From positions 1 through 6,111 of the forward strand of contig JBBQBQ010000210.1 in assembly GCA_038317685.1 (NCBI GenBank): a stretch of 6,111 nt of DNA. Direction: 5' to 3'. This DNA comes from JBBQBQ01 sp038317685. Lineage in GTDB: Bacteria > Desulfobacterota > Desulfuromonadia > Desulfuromonadales > DDH964. Position numbers and translations under genes: made by a program. Positions 5,447 to 6,111 of the stretch are shown here, piece by piece; the stretch's first letter is position 1, and every line of letters starts with the position of its first letter. The notes under the pieces were generated by a model. The model ran no database searches, was not told the DNA's origin, and saw only the letters and a list, made by a program, of their open reading frames with translations.

Positions 5447-6001
5447 TTAGATGATGTAGAAGAGGTACGGTTTGGTGCCCATCTCCGGCTTCATCACCCG
5501 GGTCGGGTATTTGGCCAGAAGGCTGGAGACCTCGCTCTGCGGATCGTTCAGGTCGCCAAAGACCCGGACCTTGGTCGGGCAGGTTTCCACGCAGGCCGGT
5601 AGCCGCCCTTCATAGACCCGGTGGGAGCAGAAGGTGCATTTATCGACCGCCTCGAGCTCTTCGTTGTAATAGCGGGCGTTGTAGGGACAGGCGGTCAGGC
5701 AGTATTTGCAGCCGATACATTTTTTGGCTTCGACAAAGACGATGCCGTCCGGATTGACCCCGGTCGCCCGGGTCGGGCAGACCCGCTTGCAGGGAGTGTT
5801 CGCGCACTGCATGCATTGACCCGGCGCAAAGTTCTGGCCGAGGTTCGGATAGGTCCCCCGCAGCTTCTCCTCGGTGACCCAGTTTCGGTAGTTCTCCTGG
5901 CCGACGGGAACGTTGTTTTCCGCTTTGCAGGCCACCGTGCAGGCTTTGCAGTCGATACAGCGCCTGGTATCAAGGACGATGGCGAACCGTTTGTTCTTCA
6001 T
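5447..6001 (-). CDS. Four-cluster [4Fe-4S] ferredoxin-like electron-transfer subunit (PsrB/PhsB/TtrB/NrfC type)
   Basis: A 184-aa iron-sulfur subunit that relays electrons between the NrfD membrane anchor and the molybdopterin catalytic subunit. Sixteen cysteines form four cluster-binding groups: C15-x2-C18-x2-C21-x3-C25, C63-x2-C66-x4-C71-x3-C75, C95-x2-C98-x2-C101-x3-C105 and C122-x2-C125-x11-C137-x3-C141, the standard pattern for the DmsB/PsrB family. The fourth group keeps all four cysteines. There is no N-terminal Tat or Sec signal: it starts MKNKRFAIVLDTRRC, so if the complex is periplasmic it must be carried out with the catalytic subunit. Start ATG (complement 5999-6001) has AAGGAG (complement 6010-6015) eight bases upstream; the frame continues open upstream into the catalytic gene but that is out-of-frame shadow sequence. 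Its stop codon overlaps the ribosome site of nrfD. Length is close to PsrB and PhsB (about 190) and shorter than typical TtrB. Confidence 0.94.
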   Translation of the reverse strand: MKNKRFAIVLDTRRCIDCKACTVACKAENNVPVGQENYRNWVTEEKLRGTYPNLGQNFAPGQCMQCANTPCKRVCPTRATGVNPDGIVFVEAKKCIGCKYCLTACPYNARYYNEELEAVDKCTFCSHRVYEGRLPACVETCPTKVRVFGDLNDPQSEVSSLLAKYPTRVMKPEMGTKPYLFYII

Positions 6002-6029
6002 GATCGCGACTCCTTCTCCTGGGCTCGGA

Positions 6030-6111
6030 TCAGGCCGGGAGGATCTCCACAAAGGTTTCGTGCATGGCGACGTTGCCGGAGATGGGGCAGGTCTTTTCTT
6101 CAATCAGCGCT
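6030..6111 (-). CDS. Molybdopterin oxidoreductase catalytic subunit, C-terminal fragment (5' part outside window)
   Basis: The last 26 codons of an open frame entering from the right edge (first full codon complement 6108-6110) read ALIEEKTCPISGNVAMHET then FVEILPA and stop. The pattern acidic/Cys-Pro-Ile-Ser-Gly-x-x-Ala-x-x-x-Thr-Phe-Val-Glu-Ile resembles the end of the molybdopterin-dinucleotide-binding domain in PsrA/PhsA/TtrA-like enzymes. Position supports it: it is 28 bp upstream of the Fe-S subunit, followed by an NrfD anchor and a TorD chaperone, the order of complex iron-sulfur molybdoenzyme operons. The fragment is too short to name the substrate class or see the Mo ligand, the Fe-S motif or the expected Tat signal. 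It is easily missed because it is only 82 bp long. Confidence 0.8.
   Translation of the reverse strand, partial: ALIEEKTCPISGNVAMHETFVEILPA

Noticed and set aside
4762..5454. Plus-strand open frame of 230 codons opposite the NrfD gene
   Set aside because: Antisense to a clear ten-helix membrane protein. The polar Asp/Gly/Gln-rich translation is what the complement of hydrophobic codons gives.

Overview
The window is a GC-rich bacterial chromosome segment carrying anaerobic respiration genes. The gene set suggests a respiratory, probably anaerobic proteobacterium: an octaheme c-type cytochrome of the tetrathionate-reductase (OTR) type, a PsrABC/PhsABC/TtrABC-like molybdoenzyme operon with its own TorD-type chaperone, a TatA protein, a Gly-zipper/OmpA lipoprotein and gatCA. 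Desulfuromonadales-like Desulfobacterota would fit well. That placement is inferred from gene content only.

Layout, read mostly on the minus strand from right to left. At 6111-3639 there is a tight four-gene block: the last 26 codons of a molybdopterin oxidoreductase catalytic subunit (6111-6030), a ferredoxin-like subunit with four [4Fe-4S] clusters (6001-5447), an NrfD/PsrC-type membrane anchor (5436-4291) and a TorD-family chaperone (4256-3639). A 171-bp gap follows (3638-3468), holding a strikingly AT-rich promoter-like stretch. Next comes the octaheme cytochrome c (3467-2088), which ends in two tandem hairpins, the second a clear intrinsic terminator (2038-2011). tatA (1925-1734) has its own upstream region. 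Convergent to tatA, on the plus strand, is an OmpA-family lipoprotein gene (942-1613) with an intrinsic terminator. After a 197-bp divergent promoter region, gatC (744-457) and the start of gatA (413-1, cut by the window edge) run on the minus strand.

Working model: the NrfD-type anchor exchanges electrons with the quinone pool. The Fe-S subunit passes them to the molybdenum catalytic subunit, probably facing the periplasm, where a sulfur oxyanion, polysulfide or similar compound could be reduced. The TorD-like protein would hold the catalytic subunit until its cofactor is inserted, and TatA would help export the folded complex. The octaheme cytochrome is a second, Sec-exported periplasmic redox enzyme next to this operon. 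Its family is known to reduce tetrathionate, nitrite and hydroxylamine in vitro. The physiological substrate of either enzyme cannot be read from this window.

The gatCA part is core translation machinery (amidation of Glu-tRNA(Gln)/Asp-tRNA(Asn)), and the OmpA-like lipoprotein is a cell-envelope gene. Neither has an evident link to the respiratory cluster. All gaps between genes are under 200 bp and no tRNA, rRNA, CRISPR or mobile element was seen.
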